Under the pieces are notes generated by a model. That model did not search any database. It saw only the letters and a list, made by a program, of their open reading frames with translations, and was not told the DNA's origin. 64,000 bases of DNA from JAXGXJ01 sp963829545 (GTDB lineage Bacteria; Actinomycetota; Thermoleophilia; RBG-16-64-13). The stretch spans positions 310,001-374,000 of the forward strand of contig CAWHIX010000008.1 in NCBI GenBank assembly GCA_963829545.1. Direction: 5' to 3'. The position numbers were made by a program, and so were the translations under genes. Positions 57,231 to 64,000 of this stretch are shown piece after piece. Numbering within the stretch: position 1 is the first letter of the stretch; every line of letters begins with the position of its first letter.

Positions 57231-57734
57231 ATGGTTGATGACGAGACGCCTCCCGTCATGGATGAGTACTTCCTGCTGTGGGTGCTTATCGCCCAGACCA
57301 AAGACGCCATCCTCAGAGCGCGGGAGCGGGATTACGCGCGCTTCGGCATAAGCAACGACAGACGTGCCGTTCTCTTCATCATCCAGAACAACGGCGGTCG
57401 GACGACACCTGTCGAGATAGCACGCGATCTCTTCCGGGAGATCCATTCTGTCACCGAGATGCTGAAGAGGATGGAGAACGACGGGCTCATCGAGAGATTC
57501 AAGGGCACCGGTCGTTCGAAGGTAGAGGTCGCACTTACCGAAAAAGGGCTCGACGTGTTCAGGCAGTCGCTGTACAACGAGACCGACAAGAGGATCTTCT
57601 CCGTGTTGACCAAGAGGGAGCGGGAGTCACTGGCCTCATCCCTGTGGAAGCTCAGGCGCAAGGTGCTGCAGGACCTCGGCATCCCCGAGTGGCACCTCAA
57701 CTATCCCCCCGATCCTAACGAGACTCGGGAATGA
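57231..57734 (+). CDS. MarR-family transcriptional regulator
   Basis: This 167-aa protein has a winged helix-turn-helix: NDRRAVLFIIQNNGGRTTPV, then EIARDLFREIHSVTEMLKRM and the wing IERFKGTGRSKVEVALTEKG. It is followed by the dimerisation helix. ATG 57231 stands behind GGGGGAAAG. It is flanked by two strong hairpins and so is transcribed alone. Its likely targets are the binding protein upstream or the SDR downstream. Confidence 0.87.
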   Translation: MVDDETPPVMDEYFLLWVLIAQTKDAILRARERDYARFGISNDRRAVLFIIQNNGGRTTPVEIARDLFREIHSVTEMLKRMENDGLIERFKGTGRSKVEVALTEKGLDVFRQSLYNETDKRIFSVLTKRERESLASSLWKLRRKVLQDLGIPEWHLNYPPDPNETRE

Positions 57735-57736
57735 GA

Positions 57737-57770
57737 CCGGCGCCGCTCCCCGCGCGGGGAGCGGCGCCGG
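57737..57770 (+). terminator. Perfect 34-bp palindrome after the MarR gene
   Basis: Two perfect 17-bp GC-rich arms without spacer start 3 nt past the TGA. It also sits 60 nt beyond the stop of the convergent SDR gene. Confidence 0.7.
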
Positions 57771-57830
57771 ATGCCTCTCAGTTCGTCGTGGCGCCGGACG
57801 GCAGGGCCGCGCCACGGGCCGGTCGCCTAG

Positions 57831-58826
57831 CTAGTCTTGCGGAGGCGGTGGGGGAGTCGCCCCTCCGGGCTTGACCCAGTCCAGCTCCGGATTCGCCTTG
57901 CCGAAGCCGATATTGACCGGCTCGCCGGCCTTCTTCGCCTCCTCGGCGGCTTTCTCTCCGAGCATCTGCAGGACCTCTTTGCGCTTCCTCACACCCTCCG
58001 GGTCGGCTTCGAGCGGGAGCACCGATTCCACGATCTCCTTGAAATGCCGCTCCAGCGCTTCCCGTTCTTCGGGGTAGGGGATGATGTAGAACTGCTCGTC
58101 TTCGATGCCCTTCTTGACCCACCTGGCGAGATCGACGGGATCCATGCCCGCCTCGTAGATGGTGCGCAGGGTATCGACGGCCTTCTCGTCGGTGAGGTAG
58201 CCCGTGCTCGCCAGGTTGGCTGGACGTGTCTCCGCGGCGTTGTGGATGTTGCTGTTGATGGCCGCCGGGCACAACACCGACACACCTATGCCGTACTTGC
58301 CCAGGGTGAGGTGGTAGCTCTCCATGAGGTTGATGACCGCTGCCTTGGCGGCGGAGTAGGGGGCCGTGATGGTGGTACCCCAGAAGCCACCCATGGATGC
58401 GGTGGAGACTATGTAGCCGCCTTTGCCGGCCTTGATCATGCGCGGGACGAAGGTGACCATGCCGTTGACGACCCCGTCCAGGCACACGCCCAGGATCCAA
58501 TCGTAGTCCTCGTACGTGGAAGCCTCGGGCGGGCCAAAGGCGTTGACGCCGGCGGTATTGAAGAGCAGCTGGGGCGGACTTCCGAACACCTCCTCGACTT
58601 CATCGGCGGCAGCCGCGTAGGCGGCGCGGTCGGTGATGTCGAGCTTGATGGCGTGCGCGGGAGCACCCTTCTCGCGGAAATAGGCCATGGCCTGGTCGAG
58701 ATGATCCTGCCGTATGTCGGCGATCACCACCTTGCAGCCGGCTTCGGAGAACACTTTCGCCTGTCCGAAGCCCGCACCCGAGGCTCCCCCCGTCACGAAC
58801 AGAATCTTGTCCCTGAAGTCTTTCAT
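57831..58826 (-). CDS. SDR-family oxidoreductase
   Basis: This 331-aa classical SDR has the cofactor site TGGASGAGFGQ, the acidic ADIRQDHLD that favours NAD, LLFNTAGVNAFG in place of NAG, Ser in STASMGGFWG and Tyr-Lys in YSAAKAA. The C-terminal 60 residues are an extra charged helix with a Pro-rich end (GATPPPPPQD). ATG 58826 is preceded by GGGGGT; a TTG at 58838 is less likely. The substrate is unknown. Confidence 0.87.
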   Translation of the reverse strand: MKDFRDKILFVTGGASGAGFGQAKVFSEAGCKVVIADIRQDHLDQAMAYFREKGAPAHAIKLDITDRAAYAAAADEVEEVFGSPPQLLFNTAGVNAFGPPEASTYEDYDWILGVCLDGVVNGMVTFVPRMIKAGKGGYIVSTASMGGFWGTTITAPYSAAKAAVINLMESYHLTLGKYGIGVSVLCPAAINSNIHNAAETRPANLASTGYLTDEKAVDTLRTIYEAGMDPVDLARWVKKGIEDEQFYIIPYPEEREALERHFKEIVESVLPLEADPEGVRKRKEVLQMLGEKAAEEAKKAGEPVNIGFGKANPELDWVKPGGATPPPPPQD

Positions 58827-58922
58827 CTGTACCCCCAACGCGTTTGAGCTCAGCCAGGCGTGAGCTTCACCGGAAAGTATATGCTGATGCGGGGGCGATT
58901 GCCCGGCGGCCGGATGTCCCGG

Positions 58923-59387
58923 TCAGGCCGACTTGAGCAACCACGCTACCTGGGTCAGGAGTTCCTCCGGCGGCGTATTCCCGGGGTCGTTGAGATATGT
59001 CTCGTAGGCGATCCCGGTCGCCTCGCGGCCGTTGTCGTGGGTCCACTGCCCGAGCGCCTCGTAGGCTTGCCCCACTTCTGGATATGGACCCTTGTGCAGA
59101 CAGGTCGCGTACGAGCCTGCCGGAATCTCTGACGCCTGGACGTTGCCTCCGCCCGCTAGGCTCGTGGCCGCTGGGAAGCCGATCTCAATATCCAGGTTCT
59201 GCATGTCCATGTTGTAGTAGGCCACGTAGGGAGGGCCAGCCGGCTGCTCTCCCAACTCGCCCAGGAATCGCATGATGGCGCCCCATGCCGGTCCCAACAC
59301 CTCGGGCAGGTTCTGTACCGGCGTCCGGGTGCGGACGGACAGGGTGGGTTGGGTAACCTTCTCCTCGAGTTCGCACGTGTAGCGCAT
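58923..59387 (-). CDS. GyrI-like/AraC effector-binding-domain protein
   Basis: This 154-aa protein (TQPTLSVRTRTPVQNLPEVL; YYNMDMQNLDIEIGFPAATS; ATCLHKGPYPEVGQAYEALG) has the SOUL/GyrI-like small-molecule-binding fold found in BmrR and Rob, without a DNA-binding domain. The ATG at 59387 follows AGGAGG. It may be a drug- or ligand-binding or hydrolase protein; the function is unknown. Confidence 0.8.
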   Translation of the reverse strand: MRYTCELEEKVTQPTLSVRTRTPVQNLPEVLGPAWGAIMRFLGELGEQPAGPPYVAYYNMDMQNLDIEIGFPAATSLAGGGNVQASEIPAGSYATCLHKGPYPEVGQAYEALGQWTHDNGREATGIAYETYLNDPGNTPPEELLTQVAWLLKSA

Positions 59388-59464
59388 GGTGCTTCCTCCT
59401 AGTCGACTGACCTGAGATCTCAGGCTACACATCGAGGCATACCTTCGCCATGTCTCCCCTCCCT

Positions 59465-60583
59465 TCAGGCAGCCCCGCTGACCTCCTTCACAAAGGTCGC
59501 TACCTCAGCGCTCAGCGCTTCGTATGCATCCTCGGCCGCTCGACCCGACGACTTGGGCAAGTGGAACGAATGATCCCCACCCTCAACGACGAAGAGGCGC
59601 CCCGGGTAGGGGAGCCCGGCGAGAATGGGCTCGAGCAATTCCGGTTCGCAGAACGGATCGCGGGTCCCGACGAAGAAGATGCTTGGTATCTCGATCCGCT
59701 CGATCGGCTTGACGTTCAACCGGTCCTGCCGGCCCGGCGCGTGCAACGGATAGCCGAGGACCACGAGGCCCGAGGCCGGCAGCGCGTCTCCCCCCACCGC
59801 TCCGGAGACGAACTCGGCCGCAAACCTGCCTCCCAGCGACTTCCCTCCCAGGAACACGGGCGCCCCGGGTCGCCGCAGTTCATGCACCAGCAGGTCGTAG
59901 GCGCGCCGGTATGTGTGCTCGAGAACCGGCCGCGGATCGGGCGAAGTGGCGCCGCGCTCGGCGTAGGGGAAGTTGAAGCGGACCACGAGGGCTACGTTCT
60001 CGCGGGCGAGCTTGGCGGCTACGGAAGCCAGCAAGGGGTGGTCGAGGTCGTTGTTGGCTCCATGCGCGAGCACCAATCCGGGTGTGTCGGAGGTCAACCG
60101 GCCGGGGACGTCGATCTTGGCGGTGACGTCCACTCCGTCCGAGACAATCATTCGCATCGTCTTGGTCGATGCAGCACTGATTCGGGCTGCTATCCAGTCG
60201 GCGAGCGTCTGCTCGTCCATCGTGCCGGCCGCCACCGCCTCGATGACTCGGACTGTCTCCTCGCCATCGTGTTCGTCGCCTGGGGGCGGGGTCCAGACGT
60301 AGCCATTGCGCTCCACGAATTCGATCAGGCAGAGGTAACCTACTCGCTTGTTGCCGTCGATGAGAGGATGATTCCGGATGAGATGGGAGCACAGGACGGC
60401 GGCCTTGTCCTCGAACCGCGGATAGAACTCCTGACCCTCAAAATTCGCTTGCGGAGACGCGAGAGCAGACTCAGCAAGGTCCCGCCGGGCGGTGTGGGTG
60501 AGGTCGCGAGCGTTGATGTTCAGCACGGCTTCAGCGATGACCAGGAAATCCCCCAGGCTGAGGTAGAGGACCGACTGCATCAC
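59465..60583 (-). CDS. Doc-type toxin fused to an alpha/beta hydrolase
   Basis: This 372-aa protein has two domains. Residues 1-138 are a death-on-curing protein: HPLIDGNKR (His72, GNKR 77-80) is the Doc/Fic motif for nucleotide transfer to a target. From Met143 it is an alpha/beta hydrolase of the dienelactone/KANL3-like group, with Ser249 in LGGKSLGGRFAAE, Asp309 in VGTRDPF and His338 in EGGDHSF. The GTG/ATG start overlaps the antitoxin stop. I know no standard Doc with this partner. A lost stop codon merging two genes is the main alternative, since indels are frequent here. Confidence 0.75.
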   Translation of the reverse strand: MMQSVLYLSLGDFLVIAEAVLNINARDLTHTARRDLAESALASPQANFEGQEFYPRFEDKAAVLCSHLIRNHPLIDGNKRVGYLCLIEFVERNGYVWTPPPGDEHDGEETVRVIEAVAAGTMDEQTLADWIAARISAASTKTMRMIVSDGVDVTAKIDVPGRLTSDTPGLVLAHGANNDLDHPLLASVAAKLARENVALVVRFNFPYAERGATSPDPRPVLEHTYRRAYDLLVHELRRPGAPVFLGGKSLGGRFAAEFVSGAVGGDALPASGLVVLGYPLHAPGRQDRLNVKPIERIEIPSIFFVGTRDPFCEPELLEPILAGLPYPGRLFVVEGGDHSFHLPKSSGRAAEDAYEALSAEVATFVKEVSGAA

Positions 60584-60804
60584 TTGCCGAGCCGCTCCAA
60601 GATCGTGCGATTGCGGTCGATCGAGGCGCGCAGGCGCTTCTGAAACTCGGCGTCCTTCCGCCTTGACTCGATATGCTCGACCAATGCCTCTCTGATGACC
60701 TCGGCCACCGGAACTCCCTCCACTTGCGCCACTGCTTCAAGCTGTTCAGCCGTGTCTGTGTCCAGGCGTACCGTCATCGCCTTCCGACTTCCTCCCACAC
60801 CCAT
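60580..60804 (-). CDS. Ribbon-helix-helix antitoxin
   Basis: This 74-aa protein is an RHH repressor: MTVRLDTDTAEQLEAVAQVE and VPVAEVIREALVEHIESRRK. ATG 60804 stands behind AGGAGG; ATG 60777 is possible. Its TGA overlaps the start of the Doc-hydrolase gene (GTGATG context), the coupling typical of toxin-antitoxin pairs. An imperfect palindrome just upstream is its probable operator. Confidence 0.85.
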   Translation of the reverse strand: MGVGGSRKAMTVRLDTDTAEQLEAVAQVEGVPVAEVIREALVEHIESRRKDAEFQKRLRASIDRNRTILERLGK

Positions 60805-60814
60805 AACCGCCTCC

Positions 60815-60846
60815 TGCTACCGTGGTATCAAGCTACCATGATAGCA
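60815..60846 (-). promoter_or_regulatory. Putative operator of the RHH-Doc operon
   Basis: TGCTACCGTGGTAT (60815-60828) and CTACCATGATAGCA (60833-60846) are inverted copies matching at 11 of 14 positions, 10 bp before the antitoxin start. The position and symmetry fit autorepression by the RHH antitoxin. Confidence 0.5.
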
Positions 60847-61055
60847 AAGACCAAGCGGCAACCCTCGGCTATGCCACGTCGGTGGCCGTCGGCGAGGGAG
60901 AGTCTAGCGGGGGCGGGGGACGGGGGGGATACAACCTTGGTTGGGCTGTGAGCGCGGGTGTCCATCATCTTGCGGCATCTCGCCTACCTCACCCCGTACT
61001 ATGCTTATCCATCCAAAGTTGTACTGTAGGGATAGAGTCAGCTACTCTCCTGCAG

Positions 61056-62596
61056 GCGCACTGGATCAGGTGGCGGCGTACGCGCGCGACCTGCGCCATA
61101 CCACGCGGCCTCGCACGACAAGCTTGTCGATCCGGTACTGGTGCTCACGCGCTGCCCGGGGATCGGCTGGGGCCGGCCTCCCGACGTGACATGGGTGAAG
61201 TGGCGGTCGTGAATCCGGAGGGCCTGCGGGCGGTCATCGCCGCGCTGGAGCGCCGGGCGCCCGACGAGCCCATCGACGCCGCGGCCTGGCTCAACGCCGA
61301 CTACTCGCCGCTCCCCTCGCTGGTGAGCGCCGCCCGGCGCATCTTCGAGCATGAGCCTCTGCCCCAGATCAAGACGGCGCAGAGCGCCGGCATCCCGGAC
61401 ACGATCGCCACGAGCGTCGCGGCCGCTAACCAGGCGCGCGAGAACCGGGAACTGCATCTGGCTCTCGTCACCGGCGTCCCCGGTTCCGGCAAGACCCTGG
61501 TGGGCCTCCAGTTCGTCTACGAGAATCACTTCGGTGACACGGGGAGCAAGCGGTCTGCCGTGTTCCTCTCCGGCAACGGGCCGCTGGTGGAGGTGCTGCA
61601 ATACGCGCTCAAGAGCAAGGTGTTCGTCCAGGATGTGCACGGCTTCCTCAAGCAGTACGGCGGGTCAGCAGCCGCACGCCGGAGGAGCACATCTGGGTCT
61701 ACGACGAGGCCCAGCGGGCTTGGGACGCCGCAGCGAGTCAGAGAGAAGCGCGGCCACGACCGCTCGGAGCCAGAGGACTTCCTGCGCATCGGGTCGCGCA
61801 AGCGACTCTTGGGCGCTGATGGTGGGCCTGATCGGCGAGGGGCAGGAGATCTACCTGGGAGAAGAGGCCGGGCTCGGCCAGTGGAACGAGGCGATCCGAA
61901 AGACATCCGACCCTGGACGGTCCACTGTCCCCGAAAGATAGCAGACATCTTCGCCGCTGCCGAACGACTCGATATCAGCGAGTCACTCGATCTGGATATC
62001 TCGCTCCGCACCCACTTGGCCGAGGATGTCCAAGGACTGGGTGCAGGACCTGCTCGATGGACGCCTCGACGCGGCCGCGGCTCATGCGGAGGCCATGAAG
62101 AAGCAGGGCTTCCGCCTCTATCTGACACGCGATTGGAGCGGGCGACGAGCTACGTTCGCGAGCGGTACCGCACAGAGGAGGACAAGCGCTACGGCTTCCT
62201 GGGCTCGTCCAAGGGGAAGCTGGACCCGTTCGGCATCCACACGGACTACTATGCCACCCAACGCATGAAGATCGGGCCCTGGTACTACGACCACCCGACA
62301 CCGTGGGCTCGTGCTGCCAACTCGACTCGGCTGCCACCGAGTTCCAGTGCCAGGGGCTCGAACTGGACCTACCCATCGTGGGCTGGGGTGTGGATCTGGA
62401 CTGGGGTGGAGGGAGTTGGCAGAGCCCGCCGCAGCGGCGGTCGCAGGCGCGCGATCCGCATCAGTTGAGGCTGAACAGCTACCGGGTGCTGCTGACCCGA
62501 GGGCGGGATGGGGTGGTGCTCTACGTGCCGGATGGTGGGGACGCGTTTGATGCGGACTTTGCGGCGCTGGAGGCTGCTGGGGGGAGCGGGCTGTGA
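61056..62596 (+). pseudogene. DUF2075-type ATPase/helicase-like protein, broken by at least six indels
   Basis: Fragments in changing frames follow the order of the DUF2075 family: ALDQVAAYARDLR; LPQIKTAQSAGIPDTIATSV; Walker A in ALVTGVPGSGKTLVGLQFVY (about 61470-61515); a DEAQRAWD Walker B-like box near 61705; VGLIGEGQEIYLGEEAGLGQ; YGFLGSSKGKLDPFGIHTDY; EFQCQGLELDLPIVGWGVDL; and LNSYRVLLTRGRDGVVLYVP with the stop at 62596. The beginning of the N-terminal nuclease-like region is missing. The domain is linked in other genomes to mobile and defence loci. Confidence 0.65.
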
Positions 62597-62702
62597 GGCG
62601 GCATGCACTTCTAGCGAGGCCGACTCCCTCAAGCTGACCTCGTGCAGCACCACCGGTTTCGCTCGGGCCATGGATGCCGTCGACCGCGCCGTGGGCATGA
62701 AC

Positions 62703-62975
62703 TCACACGAAGATGATACGGCCGGCCACATCCCGGAAGAACTCTCTGGACCAGACCTGCAATACCGCTGGCTTGCGGACGAACGGTTCGACCTCGCGGC
62801 GGGCTCTCTCCACGTCCAGGGCCTCGAGGGCCTCGCCCAAGAGCTGCCGTAAACCGTCGCCTGTCAGCGCGCCGTCCTGGGTCCAGTCGCCACTCTGCCG
62901 GTGTTGCTGTCTGTCTCGCGGCCGCGTGACTGATAGTCGCACATAGTTCGTCGTCGCACGGTCGACAAAGTCCAT
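62703..62975 (-). pseudogene. Possible C-terminal fragment of an AbiEii-type nucleotidyltransferase
   Basis: The 90-residue frame ends LGEALEALDVERARREVEPF, then VRKPAVLQVWSREFFRDVAG, a pattern I associate with the end of AbiEii/AbiGii-type toxins. The catalytic nucleotidyltransferase core is absent. It may instead be a complete small protein of unknown function. It lies next to the broken DUF2075 gene. Confidence 0.35.
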
Positions 62976-63028
62976 GGTTCTATCAAGTGAGCTCGCGCGA
63001 GGCTGGACCGGGAGTGTGCTTCACAGTG

Positions 63029-64000
63029 TCAGCCGGTACGTGCGGCCCCGGCACGCCCCACATACCTCCCGTACAGCATGTGGTAGATCACCAGAGCTCC
63101 CGCGGCGGCGGCGGCCATGATCCCGTACATGCCCCGGTAGCCCGTCAAGGGGATGAGAAGGCCGCACACCAGCGGACCGAGTCCCAACCCCGTGTCACCG
63201 AACATGTAGAACGTGGAGGTGGCCTGTCCCATACGGTGCAACGGGGCGACCTTGACGGTGAGCGCGCGGCCGCAGGCCTGTATGGCTCCGAAGCCGAGAC
63301 CCATGACCGCAGCCGACAGCAGCAGTACAGATCCATGATACGCCAGGGCCAGGATGGCCAGACCGGCAGCGAAGATGAGGATGGCCGGGTAGAAGACCGA
63401 ATTCTCACCATGCTCGTCGAAACGTTGTCCGACAAACGGCCTCGTGAAGAAGACCACGATCGCATAGACGAGGAAGAACGCCCCGGCCGCGGTCGTCAGT
63501 CCGATCTCCTCGGAGTACAGCGCAAGGAACGAGGAGACGCTCGAGTAGCAGAGGAAGGCCACCATCAAGGTCAGGCCGATGGGCACCGCCTTCGGCTCGA
63601 TGTAGTTACTGAGCTTGAATCCCTTGGTCTCGGCCACTTGCTCCGCAGTCAGTTCCAGGTCTTTCACACGCAAGAGAGGGAGGAGCACCAGGGCGATCGC
63701 CGAGGCCACGGAGCAGATGATGATGATGGGGTCGAACCCTCCGCTGCCGATCAAGAACAGGCCGATGGCGGGACCGATGGCGGTAGACAGCGTCTGGCCC
63801 AGCGTGAAATAGCCGATGCCCTTGCCATACCGGTTTCGGGGGATCACCCCGGCGATGATCGTCCCTACGGCCAGAGCAGTCGTCCCGTGAGCGGCGCCAT
63901 GGAGGAAGCGAACGAGGAGGAGCGAACCGGCGCTGTCGACCGCGAAGTAGGCCAGGGTCAAGGCCAGACTCAAGATCGACCCGATGTACAGAGTCCGGGT
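63029..64000 (-). CDS. MFS transporter, partial (N-terminus beyond right edge)
   Basis: The frame is open to the edge; 323 residues are visible with about ten membrane helices. The loop after the early helices has RNRYGKGIGYFTLGQTLSTA with the AIGPAIG motif C of antiporter-type MFS proteins. The middle cytoplasmic loop (RVKDLELTAEQVAETKGFKL) and C-terminal helices are present. The substrate is not predictable; drug or metabolite efflux is likely. Confidence 0.87.
   Translation of the reverse strand, partial: TRTLYIGSILSLALTLAYFAVDSAGSLLLVRFLHGAAHGTTALAVGTIIAGVIPRNRYGKGIGYFTLGQTLSTAIGPAIGLFLIGSGGFDPIIIICSVASAIALVLLPLLRVKDLELTAEQVAETKGFKLSNYIEPKAVPIGLTLMVAFLCYSSVSSFLALYSEEIGLTTAAGAFFLVYAIVVFFTRPFVGQRFDEHGENSVFYPAILIFAAGLAILALAYHGSVLLLSAAVMGLGFGAIQACGRALTVKVAPLHRMGQATSTFYMFGDTGLGLGPLVCGLLIPLTGYRGMYGIMAAAAAGALVIYHMLYGRYVGRAGAARTG

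Overview
The window is GC-rich and gene-dense, with GTG starts, ATGA-type stop/start overlaps, and lipoproteins carrying threonine-rich tethers just after the lipidated cysteine. Together with Hdr, MetV and MvhD genes, ferredoxin-type oxidoreductases and a molybdenum hydroxylase, this suggests an anaerobic or facultative actinobacterium (a Coriobacteriia/Thermoleophilia-like lineage). That placement is inference. Many genes are broken by single-base insertions or deletions with no other decay. Several of these fall in G or C runs, so I read most of them as draft-assembly errors and annotate the genes as frameshifted CDS.

Layout. 1-4631 (-): molybdenum hydroxylase of three subunits, the last a fusion of a FAD-binding domain with a GltD-like module, cut by the left edge. 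4632-5172: remnant of a PIN toxin and a promoter. 5173-10412: radical SAM/SPASM protein, nitroreductase, MacB-type ABC exporter, tandem universal stress protein. 10728-21387: uptake and catabolic locus with a LuxR-type regulator, a YtcJ-like amidohydrolase, a complete Liv-type ABC importer, an SDR, and a second amidohydrolase riddled with indels. 21515-38018: mostly single genes. These are a lipoprotein serpin, an ACMSD-like metal-dependent hydrolase/decarboxylase, RidA, a HAD phosphatase, a VapBC/FitAB-like toxin-antitoxin pair, an acetoacetate-decarboxylase-like protein, a DUF2277 protein, an unrecognised 270-aa protein, RecQ, a GAF/SpoIIE-type phosphatase, a TfoX-like protein, a phosphotriesterase-like protein, a small lipoprotein, a rhodanese, an MMPL transporter and a small EthD/REDY-like protein.

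38156-52876 (-) is the outstanding feature: ten genes in one direction, most overlapping by 4 nt. In transcription order they are MvhD-like, MetF, a divergent ferredoxin-FMN glutamate-synthase-like protein, a ferredoxin-FMN glutamate synthase, a class II glutaminase fused to the GXGXG domain, HdrC, HdrB, a giant HdrA-GltD-HdrA protein, MvhD and MetV. This joins a heterodisulfide-reductase-type flavin/Fe-S electron hub, methylene-tetrahydrofolate reductase and every module of glutamate synthase. The inferred role is electron transfer, possibly bifurcation, between NAD(P)H, ferredoxin-like carriers, methylene-THF and perhaps glutamate synthesis.

53165-64000: a ferredoxin-bearing aldo/keto reductase, a 3-methyladenine glycosylase-like protein, an orphan HicB-like protein, a GYD protein, a second solute-binding lipoprotein beside a MarR regulator, an SDR, a GyrI-like protein, an RHH antitoxin with a Doc toxin fused to an alpha/beta hydrolase, a wrecked DUF2075 ATPase, a possible AbiEii fragment, and an MFS transporter cut by the right edge. 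I saw no rRNA, tRNA, CRISPR array, insertion sequence or prophage.
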